Source: Omphiscola glabra
Taxonomy: Eukaryota > Mollusca > Gastropoda > Lymnaeidae
Direction of reading: 5' to 3'
DNA length: 64,000 nucleotides
Assembly (NCBI GenBank): GCA_964017045.1
Contig: OZ024808.1
Location: forward strand, 17,911,284 to 17,975,283
Below, piece by piece: positions 1 to 11,440 of the stretch. The translations under genes and the position numbers were made by a program. Position 1 is the first letter of the stretch, and each line of letters begins with the position of its first letter. Below the pieces are notes generated by a model. That model made no database searches and was not told the DNA's origin. It saw only the letters and a list, made by a program, of their open reading frames with translations.

Positions 1-125
1 AAATATTTATTGCACCATACTAAAATTGGGAAGATTCCATTTTTCGAAAAGAAAAAATTACGCGCCAAACGCAGTTGCGGTACATAAAAAAATATATCAT
101 TTAGCGTAGTTATCGGGAATTATAT
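1..125. repeat. Dispersed repeat, copy A
   Basis: This stretch is clearly similar to 30385-30510. Both carry a 'caccatact.aaattg' start, a purine-rich 'cgaaaag' or 'ctgaaaa' block, 'cgccaaa.gcagt', and an end reading 'atttagcgtagttatc'. The copies are diverged and no coding capacity is visible. It is probably an old interspersed element of unknown class. The left boundary may lie outside the window. Confidence 0.5.
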
Positions 126-1170
126 ATTGCCAGCTATAGAACTCATTATTGAATCATACTCAGCGGTGGTTTGGAGCCGGTTCGGTCAGGTTCGTGCGAA
201 CCGATAGTTCAAAATAATAAATATGCCTAAAATCAAGTACTAATTTTAAAAAAATCAAAATTTTGTCTGCGTCAATAATAAAAATTTAATTTTGCTTATT
301 TGTTGCTTATTTATTTGCTTATTTGTTTATGTACTAAAAAGTCTATTCTAAAGACTTCTTACGAAACAAAAAAGAAATAGAAAAACTTGCTCTATTTGAA
401 AAACACTTAAAAATGCCTTGGCGGATGGACTCGAAACTCAGCTGAAGGAGCTTCGTGGACCCAGACGCCAGATCCCCTAATCGTAATTTGACTGACTGTG
501 GCGGTGACCGATATGGCATAAGGGGACATACTAACTGCGAACCCTTTGTTACGAATTTGGCAATACACCGCTGACCATACTTTCTTTCAAACATTTAGAA
601 TTATTTTTTAATATACTCTCAAAAGCAAACTTGCTGATTAGGAAGCTGTCTATTAGTCGCACCAGAAGCGTAATATATATAAGAGATATAACTCATCAGA
701 GCCTTTCAGTGCACCCAAACAATCATTACTTTGAGAACTACTTTCAAACCGCACCATAAAGGACATCCAATCAGCAAACAGGTACCAGCATGCAACGCCT
801 ACACACTTTAAAATAAATAGTTAAAAGTTACACACTTCAAGTACAACCGACACTCGTAATATTTACTTTTGAAAGAGGAAAGTTACATCTTTTCTATAGC
901 TAGTAAAATTGCGGAGCATATCCCAACTCACTTTGGCATGGACATACCTCCTGACAACAAAGATGGTTCAGGCCAATATTCTTTAACCCAAACGAATCTA
1001 ATCGATTTGAGAGTATTATTATAAGACATGCGACCCCTTCTTGAACTTTGAACCCATCATCTTGAACTTTGACCTCAGACGCGACGCAGATTTTGGTCCT
1101 CGTTTTTAATAAGGCTGTATTTCATTTTTCACCACCGGTGTGGTTTAAAGATTAAGTTGTGGCACACCAT
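126..1170. other. Non-coding, no gene recognised
   Basis: I see no repeat array or recognisable gene here. An 83-codon minus-strand open frame (594 to 343) lies in a locally GC-richer patch, but its product resembles nothing I know. It could be a decayed mobile-element remnant. Confidence 0.3.
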
Positions 1171-1172
1171 GT

Positions 1173-1323
1173 TTACCCTGTAACACCGGGTAACACGTGG
1201 TAACACCGGGTAACACGTGGTAACACCGGGTAACACGTGGTAACACCGGGTAACACGTGGTAACACCGAGTAACACCGGGTAACACGTGGTAACACCGGG
1301 TAGCAAGGTAACACGGGGTAACA
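1173..1323. repeat. Minisatellite, 20-bp unit
   Basis: Tandem GTAACACCGGGTAACACGTG, itself a doubled 10-mer around GGTAACAC, about 7 copies. Open frames across it are by-products of the repeat. Confidence 0.9.
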
Positions 1324-1667
1324 TCTTATGTCCAACGAAAAACCACAATTAATAACATCGACACGCCTGTCGTTAGTGGCACAGCCTTCACCCAGGCATG
1401 CACTCTACTTTGACTACCTGTCCGTCACGCATTCATGATTTCCTGGTCCACACAAATCTCACACTGTCTGTGGTGTGTGTTTGTTGGGGGTAGGGGGGTG
1501 AGGAATGTTGAATTCCTGGAGTTGACACGCTTTAGTGGTAAGTAGGTCACTTGTACACACCAACCACCGAAATAAGAGTTAAATAGTTTAATTGTTCTCC
1601 GCATTAACACAAGCAGTTTCGTGCTCCATCTTTGATACTTGTATCGTGTCCATACTCTAGGCCACCT

Positions 1668-1870
1668 GGCCACCCTCTAGGCCACCCTCTAGGCCACCTG
1701 GCCATACTCTAGGCCACCAGGCCATACTCTAGGCCACCTGGCCACACTCTAGGCCACCTGGCCATACTCTAGGCCACCAGGCCATACACTTTAGACCACC
1801 TGGCCATACTCTAGGGCACCTGGCCACACTCCAAGCCACCTGGCCACACTCCAAGCCACCTGGCCACCTG
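1668..1870. repeat. Minisatellite, 20-bp unit
   Basis: About 10 copies of CCATACTCTAGGCCACCTGG with scattered T/C and CTGG/CAGG variants. Each unit contains an imperfect GGCCACCTGGCC palindrome. Confidence 0.9.
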
Positions 1871-2487
1871 GATCTCTAAAGGTCATCTATTTGGCCGCGC
1901 GTCACGTGATTCTCTGCGTGCTACTACCCCCCCCCCCCCTCACACTTTTTGTGTGATTCAGTTGTGGAACTGATCGATTCATTTGACGTACATATTAATA
2001 CAGTGTACTCATTAATATACTGTACACATTTTAATAAACTGTAACATTACTAACATTAATACAATGTACACCTTCCGTAGTAAAAATGTATCCACTACAT
2101 TTTTTAGCACATGTTCATACATGCATTCACTATTGAGACCTCACCCATAACACAAATACCACCAATTACACACTCCACCAATCCCACACACTCCACCAAA
2201 CACACACACTCCATCCTACACGTTCCTTAACGCCTGTATAACGTAGATGTATAATCTATTTAATTTTATATTTAAACGAATCTACAAGCTGGTGGAAAGT
2301 TGTTTTCGTGCGAACCACTTCAAGTCAGTGGTTCTCAGCTTACTGACACTGACATAGTGATCGTCTTTAAAAAAAACACACAAAAAAACAACAACATACT
2401 GATATAAGGTGACAAAAAATTTCCTTTTCGTTAAAATTTAATCACTCACTTCATTAAAAAAGATAATTAGCGTTCTATTTAAACTGT

Positions 2488-2660
2488 CTTGTCATAAAGT
2501 GGCCCCGCCCTGGTCACATTTGGAGAGCTGCCTTATCATAAATTGGCCCCCGGACTTGCTACACTCTGAGACCTGCCTTATAATAGAGTGGTCCCGCACT
2601 GGTCACATTTTGAGAATTGCCTTATCATAAAGTGGCTCCACAACAATCACAGTTTGAGAA
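2488..2660. repeat. Diverged tandem repeat, about 55-57 bp x3-4
   Basis: The motif 'ccttatcataaagtgg' followed by 'ccccgc.ctggtcaca.tttgaga' recurs three to four times with many substitutions. This is older than most arrays in the window. Confidence 0.6.
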
Positions 2661-2805
2661 ACGTTCACTTTACTCTGATTACTTTTCAGCAGGCTGGTCC
2701 CGTCTAGTCCCCCTTTCACCACCCGTCGCTCTTGTAACAAGTTGCTTCCCCTGGCCCTGGAGTAGACATTTTTACCTCACCCTGGCGCCTGTGGCTTTTA
2801 TTAAA

Positions 2806-3412
2806 ACAAAAACTCACCACGACAACTCACCACAACAACTCACCACAACAACTCGTCACAACAACTCGTCACAACAACTCGTCACAACAACTCACCACAA
2901 CAACTCGTCACAACAACTCGTCACAACAACTCACCACAACAACTCGTCACAACAACTCACCACAACAACTCACCACAACAACTCACCACAACAACTCACC
3001 ACAACAACTCACCACAACAACTCGTCACAACAACTCACCACAACAACTCACCACAACAACTCACCACAACAACTCGTCACAACAACTCACCACAACAACT
3101 CACCACAACAACTCACCACGACAACTCGTCACAACAACTCACCACAACAACTCGTCACAACAACTCACCACAACAACTCGTCACAACAACTTACCACAAC
3201 AACTCGTCACAACAACTCACCACAACAACTCACCACAACAACTCGTCACAACAACTCACCACAACAACTCACCACAACAACTCACCACAACAACTCACCA
3301 CCACAACAACTCGTCACAAAAACTCGTCACAACAACTCACCACATCAACTCACCACAATAACAAGCCACCACAATAACAAGCCACAACAACTCACCACAA
3401 CAACTCACCACC
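2806..3412. repeat. Minisatellite, 12-bp unit
   Basis: About 48 copies of ACAACTCACCAC with an ACAACTCGTCAC variant, interspersed irregularly. The unit is a multiple of 3, so a 273-codon Thr/His/Asn/Gln frame runs through it. I regard this as an artefact. Confidence 0.95.
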
Positions 3413-3654
3413 TTATAATGAAAGAAATCCAATCTTAAACAACGACAAACTAAAAAATAGTTATTTCCTACACACTGTTGCCCTGCTGTTCAACACCGTG
3501 GATTTAACGCAAGTTATTTTTTCTTGATATGCCTCCATTTAAAAAAATAAATAATTTAATTCCAAATTTCTCTGGATTAAAAAAAAATAAATTAGTATAT
3601 TTTAAGCACACACCTAACTGTGATACATTGAAAGTAAAATAATGATTGACCATT

Positions 3655-3833
3655 AGCACACAACACACTGAACATATACATACAACACCCTGAACATATG
3701 CATACAACACACTGAACATATGCATACAACACACTGAACATATGCTTACAACACACCGAACATATGCATACAACACACTGAACATATGCATACAACACCC
3801 TGAACATATGCATACAACACCCTTACCACAAAG
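3655..3833. repeat. Minisatellite, 22-bp unit
   Basis: About 8 copies of a unit containing 'acaacacactgaacatatgc', with 'acaccc' and 'gcttac' variants. Confidence 0.9.
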
Positions 3834-4324
3834 TAACATTCGCGTTTTTTGTAACTGTACAATTTACATGTTTGTTCACTATTTGTGCCCTCAACTGTTC
3901 CAGCTATTTCGCCACATACACTTCTCCTTCACTCTGCCTACTTCTCAACTTGAGCAAGAATTACCTATCCTGGGATTGTCACCCCCTGATACCCGTCTCT
4001 ACCTAAATTGCTTCCCCTTCCTTAAAAAAATTTGAGTGCCGGAGAAAGTGTGGTACGCCGAGGTATCTCTGAGATGTTGAATGGCAAACCTTGTGCTTAG
4101 TAGTGGCATTGAGAGTATACAAACTGATGTCATGGAGTATGTTCAGCGGAGTGCCTCTGTGTGGATATAGAATTCCGCTCCGTAACATGGATATTTTTGC
4201 ATTGCTGATCCACAAATATGAATTAAATAAGACGTGTGATAATGCCTCGAAAGCTTGGATTATAAAAATAAACATAAAAAAAAATGTTGAGAAATACTTG
4301 GAAATAGCGATTCAAGAGAAATAA

Positions 4325-4445
4325 CTTCACTTACGGGTTGCAAGGTAAGCGTTGTGTGCGATAACTTCAATTAGGGGTCACGGGGTAGCCAGGTGTGTGA
4401 TAACTTTACTTAAGGGTCATATGGTAAGCATGTGTATGATAATTT
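4325..4445. repeat. Minisatellite, about 40-bp unit (left part)
   Basis: Three diverged units of the type 'gataacttcacttaggggtc' + 'ac.aggtaagc.tgtgtg'. The same unit resumes at 5140, so the intervening G-rich block appears to split one older array. Confidence 0.75.
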
Positions 4446-4449
4446 TACC

Positions 4450-4560
4450 TGGGGGGGGGGGAGGGTCGTCCATAAATTAAGTCACGCTCGGGAGGGGGGG
4501 GGAGGGAGTCTAAGAAAGTATGTCTGTTAGTGAGACGGTTGGTGGGGGTGGGGGTAGATC
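4450..4560. repeat. G-rich tract
   Basis: Several G runs of 7-10 occur on the plus strand (4450-4510), with more G-rich sequence to 4553. The tract is capable of G-quadruplex formation. No gene is visible. Confidence 0.6.
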
Positions 4561-4667
4561 AAAAGTGACGTCACACATTGATATATATTTTTATCATACA
4601 CATAAAAGCTGAAATCGACTGTGATGTTTAATTTTCTGCATTGCTGGATGTCTTCTGAAAGAAGGTG

Positions 4668-4775
4668 TCACGAAGGTGTCATGTAGGTGTCACGAAGGTG
4701 TCATGTAGGTGTCACGAAGGTGTCATGTAGGTGTCACGAAGGTGTCATGTAGGTGTCACGTAGGTGTCAGGTAGT
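4668..4775. repeat. Minisatellite, 22-bp unit
   Basis: About 5 copies of 'gtgtcacgaaggtgtcatgt' + 'ag', an internally doubled 11-mer (GGTGTCAYGWA). Confidence 0.9.
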
Positions 4776-4874
4776 AGTGTCTAATTTTGGCAATGAAGTG
4801 TCATTTAGTTTGAATTTAAAGTAGCTGTTAATGTTTAAAACATGTTTTGCTTTTTACAATGTGGCGTACTTTGG

Positions 4875-5102
4875 GGGGGGGGGGGTCCGAGATTTGTGGC
4901 AGATTGTTACCAGGTTGGGGGGGGGGTGTCCGAGATTTGTGGCAGATTATTACCAGGTTGGGGGGGGGGTTGTCCGAGATTTGTGGCAGATTGTTACCAG
5001 GTTGGGGGGGGGGGGGTGTCCGAGATTTGTGGCAGATTGTTACCAGGTTGGGGGGGTGTCCGAGATTTGTGGCAGATTGTTACCAGGTTGGGGGGGGGGG
5101 GC
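4875..5102. repeat. Minisatellite with G(7-11) runs, about 45 bp x5
   Basis: Each unit reads 'gtccgagatttgtggcagat' then 'tgttaccaggtt' then a run of 7 to 11 Gs. Unit length varies only through the G run. It is open in three plus frames, all by-products. Confidence 0.92.
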
Positions 5103-5139
5103 AAAAATTGTCCGAAATAGCGTGATGTAGTTATTGGAC

Positions 5140-5525
5140 AGTTTCTCAGTTGTCAAAGGTAAGCTATGTGTGTGATAACTTCACTTAGGGGTCACAAGGT
5201 ACGCTATGTGTGTGATAACTTCACTTTGGGGGTCACAAGGTAAGCTATGCGTGTGATAACTTCACTTGGGGGTCACAAGGTACGCTATGTGTGTGATAAC
5301 TTCACTTAGGGGGTCACAAGGTAAGCTATGCGTGTGATAACTTCACTTGGGGGTCACAGGGTAAGCTATGCGTGTGATAACTTCACTTGGGGGTCACAAG
5401 GTAAGCTATGCGTGTGATAACTTCACTTGGGGGTCACAGGGTAAGCTATGCGTGTGATAACTTCACTTGGGGGTCACAAGGTAAGCTATGCGTGTGATAA
5501 CATCATTCAGGGATCACAAGCTGTT
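5140..5525. repeat. Minisatellite, about 40-bp unit (right part)
   Basis: About 9-10 copies of 'gataacttcacttgggggtc' + 'acaaggtaagctatgcgtgt'. Continuation of the array at 4325-4445. Confidence 0.92.
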
Positions 5526-5589
5526 TGTTATGTTTGTGAGAATGAGTTCGTTTATACGGATTAGGATTGAAACTAAACTGTTATCCAAA

Positions 5590-5838
5590 CACGACAGGTA
5601 CAATTTGATAACCGTTGTCCTAAGTTGATAACTGTTATCCTAAATTGATAACTATATTGTCTTAAATTGATAACCATTGTCCTAAGTTGATAAATATTGT
5701 CCTAAATTGATAACTTTTGTCCTAAGTTGATAACTATTGTCCTAAGTTGATAACTATTGTCCTAAGTTGATAACCATTGTCCTAAATTGATAACCATTGT
5801 CCTAAATTGATAATTATTGTCCTAAATTGATAACCCGT
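5590..5838. repeat. Minisatellite, 20-bp unit
   Basis: About 12 copies of CCTAAGTTGATAACTATTGT, with CCTAAATTGATAACCATTGT as the other main variant. Confidence 0.92.
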
Positions 5839-6111
5839 ACCGTACACTTGCTAACCATTCTACTAAAGGGAGAACCTGGTAATCAAGATTCGTTTTGACA
5901 TTTTTTTTTTTTTTTTTATTCTCACCACTTTCCTTGACGCACCCCCCTCCCCCATAATGGAGAATGTAAACTGTGCGTAATTGTGTTCTTGTTGCTGTTC
6001 CATCGTCACCAACTAACACCATGTGAGGACCGCTGAATTATAAAGGGGAAAGTTTTTTTTTGTAATATTTGAAAAATCAAAATATAGTTAAATAAATTAG
6101 TTTGCGTAACG

Positions 6112-6405
6112 TCACTTGTCCCGGGCTGCGTCATAGACAGTCCCGGAATGCGTCATAGACAGTCCCACACCACGTCATAGACAGTCACACACAACGTCCT
6201 AGACATTCCCGGATCGCGTCATAGACATTCCTGGATCGCGTCATAGACAGTCCCGGATCGCGTCATAGACATTCCCGGACCGCGTCATAGACATTCCCGG
6301 ACCGCGTCATAGACAGTCCTGGATCACGTCATAGACAGTCCCGGATCACGTTATAGACATTCCCGGACCGCGTCATAGACAGTCTTGGACCACGTCATAG
6401 ACACA
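6112..6405. repeat. Minisatellite, 22-bp unit
   Basis: About 13 copies of 'gtcatagacagtcccggatc' + 'gc', with 'attccc' replacing 'agtccc' in alternating runs. Confidence 0.92.
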
Positions 6406-6479
6406 ATGTCTCAACTCTAGATGATCAAAACATAAATAAGATTCGTTAATCGGCGTGTCCACACATATCAGGGTACATC

Positions 6480-6680
6480 TAACTTCGAGTGGCCATTCTG
6501 CAACAATGGGAGAACCACTGGTTTATAAGAACAGCCATGTCCCACATTGAGAGAGCCACTAACGATATAACAGCAATGTCACCACACTGAGAGAACCACT
6601 GAGAAGCTAACAGTTGCCGTGCCTCCAGTCACCACACTGGAAGAACCACTGAGAAGTTAACAGTTGTGTTCTCACAGCTA
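6480..6680. repeat. Diverged tandem repeat
   Basis: The motif 'caccacactgagagaaccac' + 'tgagaagctaacag' recurs about 4 times with drift. Confidence 0.5.
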
Positions 6681-6889
6681 GAATTCCCCTCAGTGATGTC
6701 ATCAACTCCTGCGATAGCCGTGATAACCAATGAAATGCAGCCTGAATAGATTGTCTCCTATCTGTTCCAGATACTGGCTCCAACCTGTGGCTGTTTTATC
6801 CGACGGCAAGGCAAGTTTGGGGGGAAAAGATTCAGTCTATATACTTTACTTAAGCTCTCAAAAATCTGATTACTATAGATGCAATCTAA

Positions 6890-7025
6890 AACCATTCAGA
6901 TATCCATTGGATTGGCTAACTTAAGATTTTTGCATAAGTCATTCAGATATCCATTGGATGGGCTAACCTAAGATTCTTGCTTTAGGTCATTCAGATATCC
7001 ATTGGATTGGCTAACTTAAGGGGCA
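6890..7025. repeat. Tandem repeat, about 57 bp x3
   Basis: Three copies contain 'cattcagatatccattggat' followed by 'tggctaacttaag'. The spacer between copies is more diverged. Confidence 0.8.
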
Positions 7026-7264
7026 TCCTTTAATCATTTAGAATACCTTGTTAACTCCCTTGAGTCTGCACAGTCTGTTAACATGTTAGATACAAGGACA
7101 GATAATTCACTGTTTCACATTGTTTTTGTTTTAAATTCTAGAATGAGTAGTTGAGTCCCTTGCTCATACAACTTGATGCTTCAAAAGTATTGAAGAGATT
7201 TCCCCCTGGTATCTGAAGATACAATTTATTGCACCTGAGTTGGGTATCTGTTTCTTCTTGTAGT

Positions 7265-7762
7265 TGTATTACTTTTCTTATGCCAGGATGTAACGTCGTA
7301 AAACGGGGCATCTTCAACGATATTTGTTCCCACGTTTCTTATGCCAGAATATAACATCGTAAAACGGGGCATCTTCAACGATATTTGTTGCCATGTTTCT
7401 TATGCCAGAATATAACGTCGTAAAACGGGGCATCTTCAACGATATTTGTTCCCATGTTTCTTATGCCAGAATATAACGTCGTAAAACGGGGCATCTTCAA
7501 CGATATTTGTTCCCATGTTTCTTATTCCAGGATATAACGTCGTAAAACGGGGCATCTTCAACGATATTTGTTGCCATGTTTCTTATGCCAGAATGTAACG
7601 TCGTAAAACGGGGCATCTTCAACGATATTTGTTCCCATGTTTCTTACGCCAGAATATAACGTCGTAAAACGGGACATCTTCAACGATCTTTGTTCCCATG
7701 TTTCTTATGCCAGAATATAAAGTCGTAAAAACGGGACATCTTCAACGATATTTTGTTGCCAG
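7265..7762. repeat. Minisatellite, 61-bp unit x8
   Basis: Eight near-identical units carry 'cttatgccagaatataacgt' + 'cgtaaaacggggcatcttca' + 'acgatatttgttcccatgt'. There are two sub-variants (ttgcc and ttccc). High identity implies recent expansion or homogenisation. Confidence 0.95.
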
Positions 7763-7907
7763 GTTTAAACCGGAATCTGGTGTTTTCCAGGTCAAGCCCG
7801 GGTCAAGTCCGGGTGAGTCTGGCATATGACGTGATGTTTGTCTGCGTGCTATCAAATGTCTTCACGAATTATCGGATAAAGCTGAGATCTAGGGCACGAC
7901 CACTCAC

Positions 7908-8265
7908 GCCACGTCATGTTGATCCCTTGGCTTTACTGAGTTATTTATGTGCACTTTGACCTAACCCTCACACCATTTTATGCTGGGGACCCTTGTTTTA
8001 ATGACAACTCTTTGTACTTAGACCAAACCTTCACATGTTGAGAACCCTGATGTTTTCGGAGTTTCATGTTCTTTGATTAATTCTCATAAGTCATGTTGAG
8101 AACCTTTGTTACTGCGTTACGTACATAAATCAGACCTCTTACCATGTCATGCTGAGAACCATTGTAGTTTCAGAGTTATTTGTACTTATATTAACTCTCA
8201 CATGTCACGCTGAGAACCCTTGTTTCCGAGTTACTTGTACATAGATAAAACCTCACCCGACCACA
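7908..8265. repeat. Old diverged tandem repeat, about 70 bp x5
   Basis: The core 'tcatgctgagaacccttgtt' followed by 'gagttacttgtac' recurs about every 70 bp, heavily substituted. This is an ageing minisatellite beside the fresh 61-bp one. Confidence 0.6.
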
Positions 8266-8774
8266 TTTTAGAATCTCCAGCGCTTGTTTGAAAATAAACA
8301 AGAAATATGATGCCTCGTTGAAATAGGGGAAACAATATAAATACATTTGTGTTCGGAAGTGTACGGAACCACCTCGGAAAAGATTATTTTTTTTTTTAAA
8401 TATAAATTTTAACTATTAAAATTATATAGTAGTTATATCTTTATTAACTAAGAACTTCAGAATAAAATAGAATGGGAAAAAATATTTTTATTAAAAAAAC
8501 ACAAAACGGCGACCTTATGCTTTTGCGAATAGACGCCATTGTATTGCAAAAACAAAGACCACCATTGGTTGCTAAGCAAACAAAAAGCAGATCTTATGTC
8601 AAGATAAACTGCTATCAAGACGTACGCGTACAATTACTATTCCTAAACTCCCCGTTCCCTTCCTCGCTTTTATTTTTCTCACGTACACTAAGGGTAGTCA
8701 CTCTAGATTTCTGGTAGGTGTCTTCATAGCAGTTGTTTTATTTGTTTTCTGGTGGTGATTGTAACAATGGGTTA

Positions 8775-9064
8775 CCGGAAATTTGATCGAAAGAAATTTC
8801 GTCGACAGAAAATTGATCGACGGAAATTTGATCGAACGGAAATTTGGTCGAATCTTTTCTTCAACACACAAGTTAAATTTTTCGCCAAATTTCTTTTTGA
8901 ACGCACTATACTATATAGTAAAACAAAATAATGCGTTCAAAAATAAATTTGACGCAAAATTTTAACGTGTAAACTAAAAAAAAGATTCGACCAAATTTCC
9001 GTTCGATCAAATTTCCGTCGATCAATTTTCCGTCGACGAAATTTCTTTCGATCAAATTTCCGGA
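8775..9064. mobile_element. Palindromic fold-back element, about 290 bp
   Basis: The whole element is a near-perfect inverted repeat centred near 8925. It opens with CCGGAAATTTGATCGAAAG and closes with the reverse complement, CTTTCGATCAAATTTCCGG. Each arm begins with about 5 degenerate 16-bp units (type AAATTTGATCGAACGG) and continues into an AT-rich part ending in 'gaacgca'. Flanks are similar (ggtta/atacgg). No coding capacity, so a non-autonomous element or MITE. A half copy lies at 22006-22160. Confidence 0.85.
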
Positions 9065-9720
9065 TACGGTAACAATGTTGTTGGCCTCCTAGCATGTGAT
9101 GGTTGGTGGTGATTGTAACACGCATACAATGTTGTTGGCCTCATGGCATATGACGGTTGGTGGTGAATGTTACCCACAATAAATGTTGTTATCATGGGCG
9201 TGGAGATGGAGCTTAGTGCAGTGCATTTTGTTTGACATATTTTCTAATTTATTTATCCCAGACGTTGAAGTGATGAAAAAAAACCAACAATTTTAACACT
9301 AGGAAATTCCCGCTAAAATTAGTGAACTTCAGCGGTGGTATTTAAACAACAAAAACAAAACAACCAAGGGTTTGCACCCCTTATAGCCATTAAGCATTAA
9401 AAAAAAAAGAAAGTAGATTATTATTACATGCAGTTAATACTTTTGTTTAGAATCTCATTTAACGCAGTTATTTGGTTCGTGAAATGTCACTTGAAGTGTC
9501 ATCATATTTCCTTCATCTTCCCCTTTAAAAAAAAAAAACCCAGGGAAAACGGATTTTGGGAGTTGGGCTTGTGGGTGGGGTTGAAGAAAAACAAACTTGC
9601 TCAACACAACTAAAATTACACTTATAATTATTCAGATCTTAACTGTAACTGTCCAACAGTATTAACACAACGTAATTACCCGAGTCCACTAATTTTAAAT
9701 GAGATAATTATTATCTAACT
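9065..9720. other. Non-coding, minor repeats only
   Basis: It holds a short two- to three-copy 'acaatgttgttggcctc' repeat at 9073-9190 and A-rich tracts. No gene is supported. Confidence 0.4.
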
Positions 9721-9721
9721 A

Positions 9722-10745
9722 AACCTCCCGCGGAAAATCACGGACGGAATCAGGAACTCCTATGAAGGGATGACCTGCCGAGTTGTCCACGGGCAATAGG
9801 TGACAGATGATTTCCAGGTGAAGACCGGTGTGAGGCAAGGATGTTTGCTTCGCCTTTCCTGTTTCTATTGGCCATTGACTGGGTGATGAAAACATCCACA
9901 CAGCAGAAGCGAAATGGTATAAAATGGACCTTGTGGGACAAGCTTGACGATCTCGATTTTGCTGATGATCTTGCCCTTCTCTCCCATACCCAACAACAGA
10001 TGCAGGAGAAGACCAGAACTATTGCAGCCACTTCTGCACGTACTGGTCTTAATATAAACAAAGGGAAGAGCAGGGTACTCATGGTCAATGCCACCAATAC
10101 AGCACCCATCTGGCTCAAAGAGGAAGCGCTCGAAGAGGTAGAGAGCTTTGTCTACCTTGGCAGCATCGTGGACAAGCAAGGTGGGACGGATGCTGACGTC
10201 AAAATAAGGGTAGGAAAGGCACGGGCAGCCTTCCAACAACTCAAGAATGTCTGGGTCTCCAAACACTTTAGTAACAACGTAAGATCAGAACCTTCAACAC
10301 CATGGTGAAACCTGTTCTACTGTATGGCGCAGAGACATGGAGAACCACTGCTGTGAATATGAAGAGAATCCAGTCATTCATCAATAACTGACTAAGAAGG
10401 ATTCTCGGGATTCACTGGCCCGACAGAATCAGCAACCAGAAACTGTGGCAGCGGACAAAGCAGAAACCGGTAGAACAAGAGATCCTCCAGAGAAGATGGA
10501 GATGGATCGGCCATATACTAAGGAAACCTGCTCCAGCATTACTAGACAAGCCCTGAACTGGAACCCTCAAGAAAAAACGGAAAAGACGCAGGCCGAGGAA
10601 CACTTGGTGCTGTGAAGTGGAAGCAGATACCAAAAACTTGGCCACACTTGGGGGAAGATGGAGAGATTGGCTCAGGATCGTGATGCCTGGAGAACTCTTG
10701 TAGGCGGCCTATATCTTAGGAAGGACCACAGGCGTCGATGAAGAT
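9722..10745 (+). mobile_element. Decayed non-LTR retrotransposon, RT domain and 3' part
   Basis: Conceptual translation gives a reverse transcriptase palm fragment. 'KTGVRQGCLL' is followed, after a frameshift near 9840, by 'FLFLLAIDWVMK', then the catalytic-type motif DFADDLALLSH near 9958. Next come 'FVYLGSIVDKQGG', 'KIRVGKARAAF' and, in other frames, 'LYGAETWRTT' and '[13 protein letters not shown]', the usual C-terminal signatures of LINE polyproteins of invertebrates (RTE/I/CR1-like; clade not resolved here). Stops and at least two frameshifts show it is dead. The endonuclease part is missing, as expected for 5' truncation. Confidence 0.88.
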
Positions 10746-10839
10746 CGGCTGCTGTTCCTCGAGGACGAAGAGGCGAAAGAAGAAACCTACCGGTCGTGAC
10801 TGTAAGACTGATCTCACCACCTACATAATATACGCATCA

Positions 10840-10970
10840 ATGGGTGTAGGAGGGAGTGCGGAGCTGGAGGTCCGCCCCAGAAGGGATTTTTTCCTTTCAA
10901 TTGAGGGGTGGCATTTTCTTGAAGGGGCGGCGAGAAGCTTGTCCCACCCAGGGCGGCACAAAACTTAACT
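10840..10970. mobile_element. Possible DNA-transposon remnant
   Basis: GC-rich sequence with 'ggtccgccccagaaggg' and 'cacccagggcggca'. The phrase 'ccacccagggcgg' recurs at 38668. No inverted termini could be fixed. Confidence 0.25.
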
Positions 10971-11029
10971 ACCAGTAGTCCTCATCGGTTCAGCGACGGG
11001 AAGCAGGATCGTTATTGTTGTGTGCATTT

Positions 11030-11440
11030 GATGGATGTTGTGCTGGGTATTGTTATGGGTATTGTGCTGGGTATTGTGCCGGGTATTGTGCTGGGTATTG
11101 TGCTGGGTATTGTGCTGGGTATTGTTCTGGGTATTGTGCCGGGTATTGTGCTGGCGTATTGTGCTGGGCATTAAGCTGGGATAATGTGCTGGGATAATGT
11201 GCTGGGATAATGTGCTGGGATAATGTGCTGGGTATTGTGCTGGGATAATGTGCTGGGGTATTGTGCTGCGATATTGTGCTGGATATTGTGCTGGGATAAT
11301 GTGCTGGGGTATTGTGCTGGGATAATGTGCTGGGGGTATTGTGCTGTGATAATGTGCTGGGTATTGTGCTGGATATTGTGCTGGGGCATTGTGCTGGGGT
11401 AATGTGCTGGGATATTGGGCTGGGGTATTGTGGCGTAGGT
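11030..11440. repeat. Minisatellite, 12-13-bp unit
   Basis: Tandem GTGCTGGGTATT and GTGCTGGGATAAT units, about 33 copies. The two unit types are partly segregated (12-mers to the left, 13-mers to the right). Confidence 0.93.

Noticed and set aside
2617..3438. 273-codon plus-strand frame rich in Thr, His, Asn and Gln
   Set aside because: Almost entirely the 12-bp minisatellite, whose length is a multiple of 3.
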